From: an uncultured Acetatifactor sp. | GTDB taxonomy: Bacteria > Bacillota > Clostridia > Lachnospirales > Lachnospiraceae | Direction of reading: 5' to 3' | Assembly: GCA_910578185.1 (NCBI GenBank) | Contig: CAJTPN010000003.1 | Coordinates: 129,960 to 193,959, forward strand | Length of the DNA stretch: 64,000 bases | Shown here: piece by piece, positions 44,278 to 53,454 of the stretch | Numbering within the stretch: position 1 is the stretch's first letter | Layout: the number at the start of each line of letters is the position of its first letter | Position numbers and translations under genes: made by a program | Notes under the pieces: generated by a model | Told to the model about the DNA's origin: nothing | Seen by the model: only the letters and a program-made list of their open reading frames with translations | Databases searched by the model: none

Positions 44278-47044
44278 AACTCTCAGCCTCCTGTTCTGCT
44301 TCGCCCTGTGCTGCCGCTGTCCGTGTCTTCTTTTTCCCATCCTTTTCTCTATGTTTCATTTTTCTTCCGGCTGATTTTCGCCCTTTTCCTTCCCTACCTT
44401 CAGCCTCCTCCGCAGCCAAATTTTGATCCTCTTTTTTCTGATGGCCTGACGTCCCACCAACCGCACTACAGTCCTCTGGTTCCCAGAAATCCGCTTCCTC
44501 AACGACTCTGTGACTCTCTTTATCCTCCTTGGTCTGTGTTTCCCGAACTACTACCCCCTGCAATTTCTCTCCCGGCAGAGCATCTCTTCTGTGAGATTTT
44601 GGTTCTTCCCACAAAACCTGTTCCACACTGTCCTTGACTCGCACCACCGCACCCATTTCACCGTCAATAATTCCATTAAATTCCCCATCAATCACACCTT
44701 TCACATACCCTTTGATATGCCCGGACATCCTGATCCTGCCGCCTGTGGGAAGCGGTTTCGTCAAATCATACTTTAAGGTAAACGCCGTCTTTTGAATAAT
44801 GATATCGCCTATCAATAATGTCTGCGGAAGCACAAACAACACCAAGGCTATAGAAGTCAACGTACCCCTGCCCAGTGCAAGACCGATTGCAGCCACCACA
44901 GCATTGGTGGATACATTGCTGATAATAAATCCCGCCGCCACCAACATGGAACCACTTGTGACAATGGTTGGAAACGCCTGGTTCAACGACTCAATGATTG
45001 CCTCCTTGATGGGCCTGTGTGTCTTCAAATCCATATATCTGCTGGTGATCACAATCGCATAATCAATGGTAGCACCCATCTGAATCGCTGAAACCACAAG
45101 ATACCCCAGAAAGTACACCACTTCTCCCGTGAGATAAGGCAGCGAGAAATTCATCCAGATACTTCCCTGAATGGTCAATACCAATAGTACCGGCAGTCCT
45201 GCAGACTGGAAGGTAAACAGCAGAATGATCATGACAAACAGCGCCGTCAATATGGTAATTATGGTGTTATCCGTGCTGAAGGAATCACTCAGATCCCTAT
45301 TGCTGGTAGCGTTGCCTACCAAATAAATATCATCGTTATTGTAATATCCGGCAACCGTCCCGCGAATTTTTTCCAATACGGCATATGTCTCTTCACCCTC
45401 TACAGGCACGGACAACTCCAGGACAAAACGACTGTATTTCTCGCCCAGCAGCTGATCCTTTGCAATACTGATCTGAGAATACGCATCTGTCAGCTTTTCC
45501 TCCAGCTCCTCTTCCAGTGTAATATTTCCCCGTTCCTTCTGGTTATATATGAAAAGAAACATATCAATCAAAGGTACCGTATAATCATTGACGCCTCCCA
45601 AAAGTGCTCCATAATTGCTTCCGTCCACTGCATATGCGGAATATAACAGATCCGCAACTTCCACATCCAGATCTATCAATTCTGCAAATTCTCTGGGAGA
45701 AAGCTGCCTGGTCAGGGTATAATCGTCCATCGCTTCAATATTTGCCAGCCCCATACAGGAATTCACTTCCTCCATCCTGCTCAAATCACGCAAAACCATA
45801 GCTTCCTTTTCATAATCACCGTTTGGAACCAGAATCGCAAGCTGATTGATACTTCCAAATTCCCCATTAACCATACTCACAGAAAATTTATTTGCACTCA
45901 TAATCTTAGATTCCAATGTATTTACGTCATAAACATACACCGCTTTGCCGGAAAGAATAGCGGAGGCAATCACCGCCACAATCAACAACGGCGGAACTAT
46001 AAAACGGGTAACCACACAAAATTTACCCACCAATGTAATCTTCGGGACAAAGCTTCTATGATGAGAATGATCTATCGCCTTTGCGAAGGTGAGCAGCAAA
46101 CCAGGCATCAGGAAAAACACCGAAACCAAACTCATCAATATTGCCTTTGCCAAAACAATTCCCATATCATACCCTATCCGAAACTGCATAAACATCATGG
46201 CAACCATACCCGACACTGTGGTCAAAGAACTGGAAGAGATTTCCGGAATTGCCTTGCTCAATGCTACAATGACTGCCTCCCTGGCTTCCTTATCCTCATG
46301 TTCCTCCATAAAGCGATGACAAAGTATGATGGCATAGTCCACAGCCAACGCAAGCTGCAACACAACCGCAATGGAATCCGTGACAAAACTGATAGTACCA
46401 AACCAATAGTTTGTACCCTTATTCAGAATTGCCGCCACAATAAATGTCATCAGAAAAACCGGAATTTCGGCATATGTAGTAGAAGTAAACAACAACACAC
46501 ATACAATTACCACGCCAGCCAACATCAATATAATAATCATATCGTTACTTAAGTCTGAGGCATCTCTTTCCTCCTGCCCAATGTCGGAAGAGTAATATAC
46601 ATCATAACCATCCAAAGCCTTCAGCACTTCATTTAAATGCTCTAATGTGGAAGCCTCACCAGCTTCTCCGTCAAAAGTAATCTCCAGCAATGCCTCCATG
46701 TCATGATACGACTCTGGTCCAGTGCCAAACTCCAACATCCCCACTCCATCCATTGTTTCGATTTGCTTCGCAATTTCTGAAGCCTCCTCATAAGTCACAT
46801 TGCACACCATCACCCGTGCCGTACCATAAGTAATAAACTGTTGCTTCATCAAATCAAGGCCCTGCCTTGTCTCTGTAGTATCAGGCAGATACGAAGTCAG
46901 ATCATTATTCACCTTCACCCTGTCCATGGAAAAAATACTGAAAAGAATCAACAGGATAAACACCAGATAGAAACCTTTCCTTTTGTCCACGATCAGCGTA
47001 GAAAGCTTGATCATAAATGAATCTTCTACTTTTTCTTTTTCCAT
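44267..47044 (-). CDS. MMPL/RND-superfamily transporter
   Basis: A 925-aa protein with 12 membrane segments in two halves, each with a large extracellular loop. Typical segments are LALAVDYAIILCHRF and MGATIDYAIVITSRYM (the G-x-x-x-D-Y motif in both halves). A charged cytoplasmic tail rich in K and E occupies the last 130 residues. AGGGAGG precedes the ATG at 47044. MMPL proteins export lipids or envelope precursors by proton motive force. The divergent TetR gene probably represses it. The tail is unusual and may contact a partner. Confidence 0.92.
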   Translation of the reverse strand: MEKEKVEDSFMIKLSTLIVDKRKGFYLVFILLILFSIFSMDRVKVNNDLTSYLPDTTETRQGLDLMKQQFITYGTARVMVCNVTYEEASEIAKQIETMDGVGMLEFGTGPESYHDMEALLEITFDGEAGEASTLEHLNEVLKALDGYDVYYSSDIGQEERDASDLSNDMIIILMLAGVVIVCVLLFTSTTYAEIPVFLMTFIVAAILNKGTNYWFGTISFVTDSIAVVLQLALAVDYAIILCHRFMEEHEDKEAREAVIVALSKAIPEISSSSLTTVSGMVAMMFMQFRIGYDMGIVLAKAILMSLVSVFFLMPGLLLTFAKAIDHSHHRSFVPKITLVGKFCVVTRFIVPPLLIVAVIASAILSGKAVYVYDVNTLESKIMSANKFSVSMVNGEFGSINQLAILVPNGDYEKEAMVLRDLSRMEEVNSCMGLANIEAMDDYTLTRQLSPREFAELIDLDVEVADLLYSAYAVDGSNYGALLGGVNDYTVPLIDMFLFIYNQKERGNITLEEELEEKLTDAYSQISIAKDQLLGEKYSRFVLELSVPVEGEETYAVLEKIRGTVAGYYNNDDIYLVGNATSNRDLSDSFSTDNTIITILTALFVMIILLFTFQSAGLPVLLVLTIQGSIWMNFSLPYLTGEVVYFLGYLVVSAIQMGATIDYAIVITSRYMDLKTHRPIKEAIIESLNQAFPTIVTSGSMLVAAGFIISNVSTNAVVAAIGLALGRGTLTSIALVLFVLPQTLLIGDIIIQKTAFTLKYDLTKPLPTGGRIRMSGHIKGYVKGVIDGEFNGIIDGEMGAVVRVKDSVEQVLWEEPKSHRRDALPGEKLQGVVVRETQTKEDKESHRVVEEADFWEPEDCSAVGGTSGHQKKEDQNLAAEEAEGREGKGRKSAGRKMKHREKDGKKKTRTAAAQGEAEQEAESYED

Positions 47045-47230
47045 AAAATTACCTCCCTGCCCTCCTGTATCTGACATGATAAATGTTTAACCACACTCTT
47101 GTTTTTTATTTGACAAGTGTTGATTTTCTTTTCATCGAATATTATAATAAAAAGAACAGAAAACACAATATACAGTTTTCCAGCAGGCGTATATTTATGA
47201 ACATATGGATTATACATTGTTGATAATTAA

Positions 47231-47248
47231 TGAAATGTTTATATTTCA
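47231..47248. promoter_or_regulatory. Possible TetR operator
   Basis: TGAAAT and ATTTCA form 6-bp arms around a 6-bp spacer in the divergent gap between the MMPL operon and the TetR gene. The position fits control of both directions. No consensus was matched. Confidence 0.4.
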
Positions 47249-47319
47249 ATTTGTAAGGGGTAATATGGTACAGAAAGTGCCAATCTCCTAAAAGAATCCA
47301 AGAACGGAGGAAATGATAC

Positions 47320-47886
47320 ATGCAAACAGGAAAAGAAGACCGCCGAGTCCGCAGAACAAAAACCCTGCTGCTGCAAGGACTGATTCATCTGATGGAAACC
47401 AAAGAAATTAAAGACATATCGGTAAAGGAATTATCCGATTACATTGATATTAACAGAGGTACCTTTTATCTGCATTACAATGATATCTATGACATGCTGT
47501 CACAGATAGAAGACCAGCTATTTGTGGAATTTAACGATATTCTGGATCGCACGCTCACCTGCGAGTCCGCCGTTTTGTCCCCACAACAGACGCTTCAGGA
47601 TATTTTTTCCTTTCTGGATCGCCATCGGAACCTGGCAAAGGCCATGATGGGACCTCACGGAGATCTGGCCTTTGTCAACCGTCTGAAAGATCTGGTAAAA
47701 CAACGCATATACAGCATTTTGAAGCAGCGACAGTCCGCCTGTGATTATGCTTACATAGAAGCCTTTATTGTCTCAGGCTGTATCGGCGTTATAGATACAT
47801 GGCTGAAACAACCCTCTCCCCGCTCACCCGAGGAAATGGCCACCCTGTGCAGCACGATGCTGAATAAAGGCATTCAATTACTTTGA
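47320..47886 (+). CDS. TetR-family regulator
   Basis: A 188-aa TetR/AcrR regulator. The DNA-binding domain spans about residues 10-58, with ISVKELSDYIDINRGTFYLHYNDIYDML. A TetR_C_7-type effector domain follows (TLQDIFSFLDRHRNLAKAMMGPHGD). ACGGAGG lies upstream of the ATG. It is divergent from the MMPL/GLUG operon and its 3' end overlaps the phosphatase gene on the other strand by 13 nt. Confidence 0.9.
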   Translation: MQTGKEDRRVRRTKTLLLQGLIHLMETKEIKDISVKELSDYIDINRGTFYLHYNDIYDMLSQIEDQLFVEFNDILDRTLTCESAVLSPQQTLQDIFSFLDRHRNLAKAMMGPHGDLAFVNRLKDLVKQRIYSILKQRQSACDYAYIEAFIVSGCIGVIDTWLKQPSPRSPEEMATLCSTMLNKGIQLL

Positions 47887-48356
47887 ATTCCCTGTTCCTG
47901 CAAATACTTCAATAGTCCTTGGCAGCCTGCCAAAACATCATGATATGTCTTCTCAAAGTCGCCGGTATACCAAGGATCTGAAATGTCCCGCTCTGAACCA
48001 GCAAACGATAACAATTTACAAACTTTTCCCTCCGGATCTCCACCGAATATTCTGTGCATATTGCGAATGTTGGCACTGTCCATGCCGATCAAATAATCAT
48101 ATCTTTCATAATCACTGCGAGTCAACTGCACCGCCCGTTTGCCGCTGCAGTCGATTCCATGCTCCGCCAGTTTTGCTTTTGCCGGAGGATACACCGGATT
48201 GCCGATGCCGTTCCAGATTTCTTCCGTACTTGTGGCGGCGGATACGATGTAAAAGCTTTCGCTCATATTTTGCTGTGATACAATATCCTTCATAACGAAT
48301 TCGGCCATTGGGCTGCGGCAGATATTGCCGTGGCATATAAATAATATTTTTATCAT
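47874..48356 (-). CDS. Low-molecular-weight protein tyrosine phosphatase, element target gene
   Basis: A 160-aa LMW-PTP. The phosphate loop is CHGNICRSP (Cys8, Arg14; C-x5-R) and the acid loop is DPWYTGDF near residue 125; the gene is intact. The first 36 bases are part of the left att repeat (48321-48353), so the integrative element lies immediately upstream and now provides its start codon and leader. The native upstream sequence has been moved away by the insertion. Confidence 0.93.
   Translation of the reverse strand: MIKILFICHGNICRSPMAEFVMKDIVSQQNMSESFYIVSAATSTEEIWNGIGNPVYPPAKAKLAEHGIDCSGKRAVQLTRSDYERYDYLIGMDSANIRNMHRIFGGDPEGKVCKLLSFAGSERDISDPWYTGDFEKTYHDVLAGCQGLLKYLQEQGIQSN
48321..48353. 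other. att core repeat, left copy
   Basis: The left 33-bp copy encodes the phosphatase P-loop (it contains TGCCGTGGCA). It is equal to 57841-57873 except at positions 5 and 16 of the repeat. Confidence 0.85.
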
Positions 48357-48443
48357 CTTGGATTTATCCTTTCATAAGCCTTTAACCTTGATATATAGGG
48401 CTTTTTGGCGCTTTTCTTTGATTTTGTATTTTGCCCTAACTTC

Positions 48444-48514
48444 ACGCAAATCTATATAAATGTACGCAAATTTATGGGCAAATGGTGTAGTAAGTGGTGT
48501 AGTAGATTGGTGTA
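48444..48514. repeat. Left-end integrase arm-type repeats
   Basis: TGGTGTAGTAAG (48483-48494), TGGTGTAGTAG (48495-48505) and TGGTGTA (48508-48514) are direct repeats about one helical turn apart. ACGCAAATYTAT occurs twice, 20 bp apart, at 48444 and 48464. The TGGTGTAGTA motif returns at the right end. Confidence 0.65.
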
Positions 48515-48517
48515 TTT

Positions 48518-49723
48518 TCAACTTGATTTTCTTTGTTTTCCATGCATATCCGCTTCTTTGAAGTCCAAAATTTTCGCCATTTGTTCTGCCGCCCGGTCAT
48601 AGCTGGCATGTGTATAAACATTCAGCGTAACGCCTACATCGGAATGCCCCATTACATACTGTAAAGTCTTTATGTCCATGCCTGCGTTTGCCATGTTGGT
48701 ACAGAACGTATGACGGAATACATGAGGTGTGATATGTGGCAACGGTTTATCTGGGTATAGCTTCTTGTATTTCTTCATTGCCCAACGCATTTCATTTTCG
48801 ATATGCAACGCTACTTTCGGTTTATCATACTTGTCCAGCAGGAGAAATCCACTGTATCCGTCTACAATTATTTCTGTCTTTAAGCTCTTACGACGGGTAA
48901 GGATTTTTTTCAGGCTTTGATAGACTTCCTCTGTCATAGGAATAAAGCGGCATCCGCACTCTGTTTTTGTTTTTTCCACATAATACTTTCCGCCCCGTTC
49001 CCTGACAAGCTGATGATCCACACGGATTTTCCGGCTTTCAAAATCCAAATCACTTTTTGTCAAGCCGCAAAACTCGCTGACACGCATTCCCGTTCCCAAC
49101 AGAACAACAAACTCATCATAATACTTTGTGTAGGTTTTATCTTCACGGATAAATCCCATCCAAAGTTCCTGCTGTTCCTCTGTCATGGCGATACGTTTTT
49201 GTGAATCGTTTGGCACAACATCAACCAGCTTAAAATCAAATGGATTCCTGCGGATAATGTCCTCATTATATGCCATCTGAAAAGCAGGTTTTACAACGCC
49301 CCTGACACTTGTAATGGTACTGTATCCTTTTCCGTCATTATGCAGCTTCACAATCCACTGCTGGGCATCTGATACCTTAATATCCCTTATCTGCCGATAC
49401 CCGAAATCCTCTTTTTTGATCAGATTCAGCACAAAATTGTATCCGACTTTGGTGTTGTAACGTACACTCTGTTTTAAGCTGATATAGCGTTCCAAGAGGG
49501 CAATAACGGTAATTTCTCCGGCGGCATAGTCAATCCCTTCATCAAGCTGCTTTTGGATTACCTTTTCCTTTTCCCGAAGTTCCTTCAAATCAGAGGAATA
49601 AATAGTCTGCCTCTTTCCGTGAATATCCGTATAGCGGTACTGATAAATCAGGTCTTTTCTCTGGCTCTCCCCTGTCTTTAAGATTCGTCCTTTATTGTCT
49701 TTCCGTTTCTCAGACATTTTCAA
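48518..49723 (-). CDS. int: Tn916-family tyrosine recombinase (integrase)
   Basis: A 401-aa integrase: N-terminal arm-binding domain, a SAM-like core-binding domain (about 70-160), and a catalytic domain with Arg in LGTGMRVSEFCGL, the HVFRHTFCTNMANAGMD box (H-x-x-R), GHSDVGVTLNVYTH with late His and nucleophile Tyr. All catalytic residues are in place. It should carry out integration and excision at the phosphatase gene with the excisionase encoded just upstream. Confidence 0.95.
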   Translation of the reverse strand: MKMSEKRKDNKGRILKTGESQRKDLIYQYRYTDIHGKRQTIYSSDLKELREKEKVIQKQLDEGIDYAAGEITVIALLERYISLKQSVRYNTKVGYNFVLNLIKKEDFGYRQIRDIKVSDAQQWIVKLHNDGKGYSTITSVRGVVKPAFQMAYNEDIIRRNPFDFKLVDVVPNDSQKRIAMTEEQQELWMGFIREDKTYTKYYDEFVVLLGTGMRVSEFCGLTKSDLDFESRKIRVDHQLVRERGGKYYVEKTKTECGCRFIPMTEEVYQSLKKILTRRKSLKTEIIVDGYSGFLLLDKYDKPKVALHIENEMRWAMKKYKKLYPDKPLPHITPHVFRHTFCTNMANAGMDIKTLQYVMGHSDVGVTLNVYTHASYDRAAEQMAKILDFKEADMHGKQRKSS

Positions 49724-49837
49724 ACTCCTTTCCGTAGTGGAAAGAGCCTTGATATGACTTATTCATTTTACCATATCAAAGCCGATTTTACACCATAAGA
49801 TTCGTAAAAACTGCAAGAAATGAGATAATCTCCATTG

Positions 49838-50032
49838 TCAGATAGAATATTCCTGCTCAATATACTGATCGAACAGGCGGCGTTTGATTAACCGCTTATT
49901 GCCAACCCACAAAACAAAGCGACAGTTTTTCTCGTTGGTAAGCTCACGCAGCTTATTTACACCAATCCCTGAATACGCTGCCGCTTCTTCAAGGCTTAAA
50001 TTGCTCTTTTCCCAAATCGGAACTTCTTTCAC
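49838..50032 (-). CDS. xis: Excisionase, Tn916 Xis-like
   Basis: A 64-aa basic protein with a winged-helix / MerR-like start, LSLEEAAAYSGIGVNKLREL, then WVGNKRLIKRRLFDQYIEQE. This is the usual Xis of Tn916-type elements, encoded next to int. It directs the integrase toward excision. Confidence 0.9.
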   Translation of the reverse strand: MKEVPIWEKSNLSLEEAAAYSGIGVNKLRELTNEKNCRFVLWVGNKRLIKRRLFDQYIEQEYSI

Positions 50033-50224
50033 TTACTTTTGCCTCCTTAAACGCACAAAAAGGACAGTGCCGACCGATTCCCTGCGGTCTGCATCTGCCC
50101 TTACGCTGTGTTAATGATTTTTATAATCCCTTATGATTTTTTCTGTATGTAATTTGGAAATATATTTCAGAAAAAATCAGGATTGTTCTGTATGAAATTG
50201 TTGCTCCTGCATGGAATCTTCCGG

Positions 50225-50554
50225 TTAAAGTTCCAGCTTGTCTAATCCGTATTTTTGAAGAACACGCTTTAGGATTTCTTTGTCCCCGCCCTCTGCTTTG
50301 GTATACATTTCCATGAGCTTTTCCTGCTCGGACAGGGTAAGTGTATTACAGTATGGTTTGTAACCGTCCATGATGAAAGTTCCTCCGCCTTCTCCCGGTT
50401 TTGTATAGATAGGGTAGCCATATGAGAGGGTTGCAACATCATGTAATATTGTGTGCCTTGTAACGCCAAATTCCTGCGCCAGTTCCCTTGATGTAACATG
50501 ACCGCTGACTACAAGAATACTGATAATCTCCATTCTGCGATCTGCGGCGGTCAT
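50225..50554 (-). CDS. HTH_11/DeoR-type DNA-binding protein
   Basis: A 109-aa protein with an N-terminal helix-turn-helix, VSGHVTSRELAQEFGVTRHTILHDV, and a short C-terminal region without a ligand domain. The start follows GGAGGAGA. Such proteins are common regulators in Tn916-like and Clostridial elements; here it may control int/xis or the hairpin transcript. Confidence 0.8.
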   Translation of the reverse strand: MTAADRRMEIISILVVSGHVTSRELAQEFGVTRHTILHDVATLSYGYPIYTKPGEGGGTFIMDGYKPYCNTLTLSEQEKLMEMYTKAEGGDKEILKRVLQKYGLDKLEL

Positions 50555-50648
50555 TCTGTCTCCTCCTTTCTGTCAGCCCCAGTATCATCGTAAAGGTTAA
50601 ACAGGCAAATTTCCTGCCTATTTGAAAAATATTTTTAATAATTTTGGT

Positions 50649-50914
50649 TATAATCGGTCGATAACAACCTTATGGGTTTTGAGACGACTGCCTATGCAGC
50701 CTAAAACCCACTTGCTTTCCATTTCTGGAACAGCAAGCACTGCCTGTGTCATGACACAGGGCGTAATAGCAAGTACTGCTTGCGTATATACGCATAACGA
50801 AATAGCAAGCACTGCCTGCGGACATCCGCAGCCACTTTTTTTACAGATTTCCCACAAGAGAATATCTGTAAAAATTGCTAATAAGGGGAATGTCCCTCTA
50901 GCCCCCTTAATCAT
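50649..50914 (+). ncRNA. Hairpin array with three 36-bp covarying tandem repeats; possible ncRNA or oriT
   Basis: Three contiguous 36-bp units start at 50732, 50768 and 50804. Each opens with AGCAAGYACTGCYTG and holds a palindrome at the same place but of different sequence: CCTGTGTCATGACACAGG, TGCGTATATACGCA and TGCGGAcaTCCGCA. Further stems flank them: TGGGTTTT/AAAACCCA (50671-50708, enclosing CTGC/GCAG), TTTACAGAT/ATCTGTAAA (50839-50871) and AAGGGG/CCCCTT (50883-50908). TATAAT at 50649-50654 may start a plus-strand transcript. Compensatory change points to a functional structure. Frames across it are artefacts of the repeats. The strand is a guess. Confidence 0.5.
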
Positions 50915-51095
50915 GACTAATTCACAAACGCAACAATAAAAGATGTATCCAAAATCTGCCAACTTCACATAAACACTTTCACTTGATACATCTTCCAGCA
51001 TGTCATTAATGAATTTTTTCTTACACACAATTTCGACTGCAAAATTCGTGTATAAATATCATTTTTATATAGTATTCAAATATACAAAATCTATC

Positions 51096-52004
51096 TTATT
51101 CAATAAAACTTTGTCTCTGTTTTATTTGTTTCAAAAGAACATCCTTTGTTTCTCTTTTCACATTTTGCTCTACACTCTCTATATGTCGAATATCTTCGTG
51201 TTCTTCTATCTTGTCTACCGAAACAAACAGACTTGCGGTGGCATAGTAGATAAGCACGCGACTATCTATCCACTGAAAACATTTCATACTGTCATCAAAG
51301 AATGTATAGTTATTCCCATTTGTATAGAAACTCCTATATCTAAATCCTGTATAATTCTTCTCGCGAAAATGATCCGCAATTTTTTGTGTTATACAATAAT
51401 CTTCATTACATACTGGTGCCGTAAAAAGCGCAAGAACATTTTGCAAAAACTGTCGTGCATTCGCATCATATTTTTCATCATTAATATCCATCGGTCTTGA
51501 ATATTTCAATTTTGAGAAATCTATGACTTGTATATCTTCTGTTGCCTTAAATTGCGCAACCGAAACCATCTGTCGAATTGACGGTTTAATTTCCGAACAA
51601 GCAGTTATTTCATCTGATGCCAAATACAAAGCTACTTCATTTTCTCTGCTCATACGTCCAGCTTTTGCTTTTGAGGTTGGTGGCTCTTTGGATTCTTGCC
51701 AATTATACCCATATAACCGCTCACTTGAATATCCAATTCCTTTATCAATCCTTTTATCATCTTCCACATCTAAAATACGTGCGCGATAAAGAATTGTATC
51801 TTTTGATACAGAAACAACAAATTCTTCTCTAAAATCATTTAAAAAAATTTCATCTATTAGCCATAATGCCCTTTGCACTTCCTCTTGATTAACTTTCTGG
51901 CTACCAGAAGCCCAGCAATATAAATTATTAAACAGCGCTGCGGATGTAAGACTCCTGAAATCATGCTCTGCTACTTTCCTCAATTCATTTTGCATGTTAT
52001 CCAT
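51096..52004 (-). CDS. RES-domain protein coupled to the HsdS gene
   Basis: A 302-aa protein. Residues about 70-250 carry the RES pattern: TILYRARIL, KAKAGRMSRENEVALYLASDE, ITACSEIKPSIRQMVSVAQF, and a late SFYTNGNNYTFFDDSMKC. RES proteins of toxin-antitoxin systems degrade NAD+ by phosphorolysis, and the Arg/Glu/Ser pattern of the family appears kept. The N-terminal 65 residues are extra. The ATG overlaps the hsdS stop by 8 nt (GAGGGG lies inside hsdS), so translation is coupled. No Xre/MbcA-type antitoxin gene is adjacent. A suicide effector under control of the methylase complex is my inference. Confidence 0.82.
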   Translation of the reverse strand: MDNMQNELRKVAEHDFRSLTSAALFNNLYCWASGSQKVNQEEVQRALWLIDEIFLNDFREEFVVSVSKDTILYRARILDVEDDKRIDKGIGYSSERLYGYNWQESKEPPTSKAKAGRMSRENEVALYLASDEITACSEIKPSIRQMVSVAQFKATEDIQVIDFSKLKYSRPMDINDEKYDANARQFLQNVLALFTAPVCNEDYCITQKIADHFREKNYTGFRYRSFYTNGNNYTFFDDSMKCFQWIDSRVLIYYATASLFVSVDKIEEHEDIRHIESVEQNVKRETKDVLLKQIKQRQSFIE

Positions 52005-53454
52005 TTATAACCCCCTCTTGTTTACATACTGCTATTGCTACATCTTCTCCCTGTTCAATTGCCGTTTCAACCGCTCGCTTCGCATATTCTAATAATTGTT
52101 CAGATTGTCGACGTGATTTTTGAGACTTTTTAACCATTTGAATAACTTCTTGTTCCACTTTGTTTGTAAACAACGGAATTGGCATATTTAAAATATCATC
52201 ATCTTTAATTACAGGATAAGACGTACCAACATTATATTTTAAAAGCCAATCACGATATATTTCAGTTCTAAGAAGAATTTGTAAAAGCTCCTTGGGATAG
52301 TTACTATTTTGTCTAAGCACGGTAAAAGCTCCACTCACCAAAAGATTGTCCTCTTCTAATATTGACACTGCACCGCGATTGGGGCGTACTGTTGAAACAA
52401 TTACATCCCCTTTTCGTGTCATAATTTTAGCATTGTCAGGTAAGTTTTCTGTTGCAACAACATTAAAAGCTGAACTACCGTTCCCTATATTGATATCACC
52501 AATTTCAACATAATGATATTCATTCAAATTGCGTAAACATTTTGTTTTTATTAATTGGAACCTATCTCTAATTCTTACACAACCGTCGTTGTATGTTAGT
52601 ACGGCGTGTTCATATTCATCATATTTTTGTTGATAAAATTCTGCATCTAATCTTCCCGTATTTCCATAAGAATTTTTAAATGATTTGATACAATATTGGT
52701 CTGCCTCAGGATTAAAATTCTCTAACCCCAATGTTTCTATCAGTAATTTCTCCGCTTCGCTGTAAATATGTACTGCCTCATCCATAAGTATTTTAATACT
52801 ATCTACATACTCTTTGCAAATATACTGAAATTTCATTGAAAATTTGGGAATAAATAATTGCTCAAAATCTTCTAACAATAACCCTGTTTGTGCTGCACCA
52901 CGTTTAAATTTCTGAATCTGATTCTGCCCATATTTTGTCTTAATAAATATCAGCATCGTTTCTGGCATAATGCTTTCATCACAAGATCGCAATATCGCCA
53001 ATTTACAACTACAAGTTGCCTCTCTGTCGGATGTCACTAATGCACTGTTTCCAATGATTGCTCCGACAATTGACATCAACACGTCGCCTTTCTTTAGATA
53101 GGAACGCCGCATAGCAGCTTTATTATATGCCCCTTTTGAAATATATAATGGATTTGAATTTTCAATAAACAAATTATATATATCCTGCCCTCTGTAATAT
53201 GGTACACCTTCATTACAAAAGTCATCGCTAATTGACATATGGTTTCCATCAGATACATTAAAACATTTGCTAAATGCACTCTTATCCCATTTATCCAAAA
53301 CTTGTTCTATAAAAAGATTCTTTTTTTGATAAAACTCTGCATCAATTCTAGTTGTTCTTTCTAAGTCTGATAACCTTATTTCACTAATCTCCAACCCATC
53401 CATCAACTTCTCATAATATACTTCATCAAACTCTGTCGCAGATGGGTCATTCAA
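51997..53454 (-). CDS. hsdS: Type I-like DNA specificity subunit (HsdS)
   Basis: A 485-aa HsdS. There are two target-recognition halves, each with the usual end-of-domain patterns: KKGDVLMSIVGAIIGNSALVT with GAAQTGLLLEDFEQLFIP, and RKGDVIVSTVRPNRGAVS with SYPVIKDDDILNMPIPL. Helical spacers follow each. The start overlaps the hsdM stop as ATGA. Recognition would be bipartite; the sequence cannot be predicted here. It bridges the methyltransferase and the RES gene. Confidence 0.93.
   Translation of the reverse strand: MNDPSATEFDEVYYEKLMDGLEISEIRLSDLERTTRIDAEFYQKKNLFIEQVLDKWDKSAFSKCFNVSDGNHMSISDDFCNEGVPYYRGQDIYNLFIENSNPLYISKGAYNKAAMRRSYLKKGDVLMSIVGAIIGNSALVTSDREATCSCKLAILRSCDESIMPETMLIFIKTKYGQNQIQKFKRGAAQTGLLLEDFEQLFIPKFSMKFQYICKEYVDSIKILMDEAVHIYSEAEKLLIETLGLENFNPEADQYCIKSFKNSYGNTGRLDAEFYQQKYDEYEHAVLTYNDGCVRIRDRFQLIKTKCLRNLNEYHYVEIGDINIGNGSSAFNVVATENLPDNAKIMTRKGDVIVSTVRPNRGAVSILEEDNLLVSGAFTVLRQNSNYPKELLQILLRTEIYRDWLLKYNVGTSYPVIKDDDILNMPIPLFTNKVEQEVIQMVKKSQKSRRQSEQLLEYAKRAVETAIEQGEDVAIAVCKQEGVING

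Noticed and set aside
50732..50839. Tandem 36-bp repeats as a CRISPR array
   Set aside because: The units are contiguous with no unique spacers between them, only three are present, and no cas gene is nearby. The variable part is a palindrome.
50622..51028. Overlapping plus- and minus-strand ORFs of 105 and 126 aa
   Set aside because: Both owe their length to the 36-bp repeats, which keep frames open in either direction. Neither has a good ribosome site or a protein-like composition.
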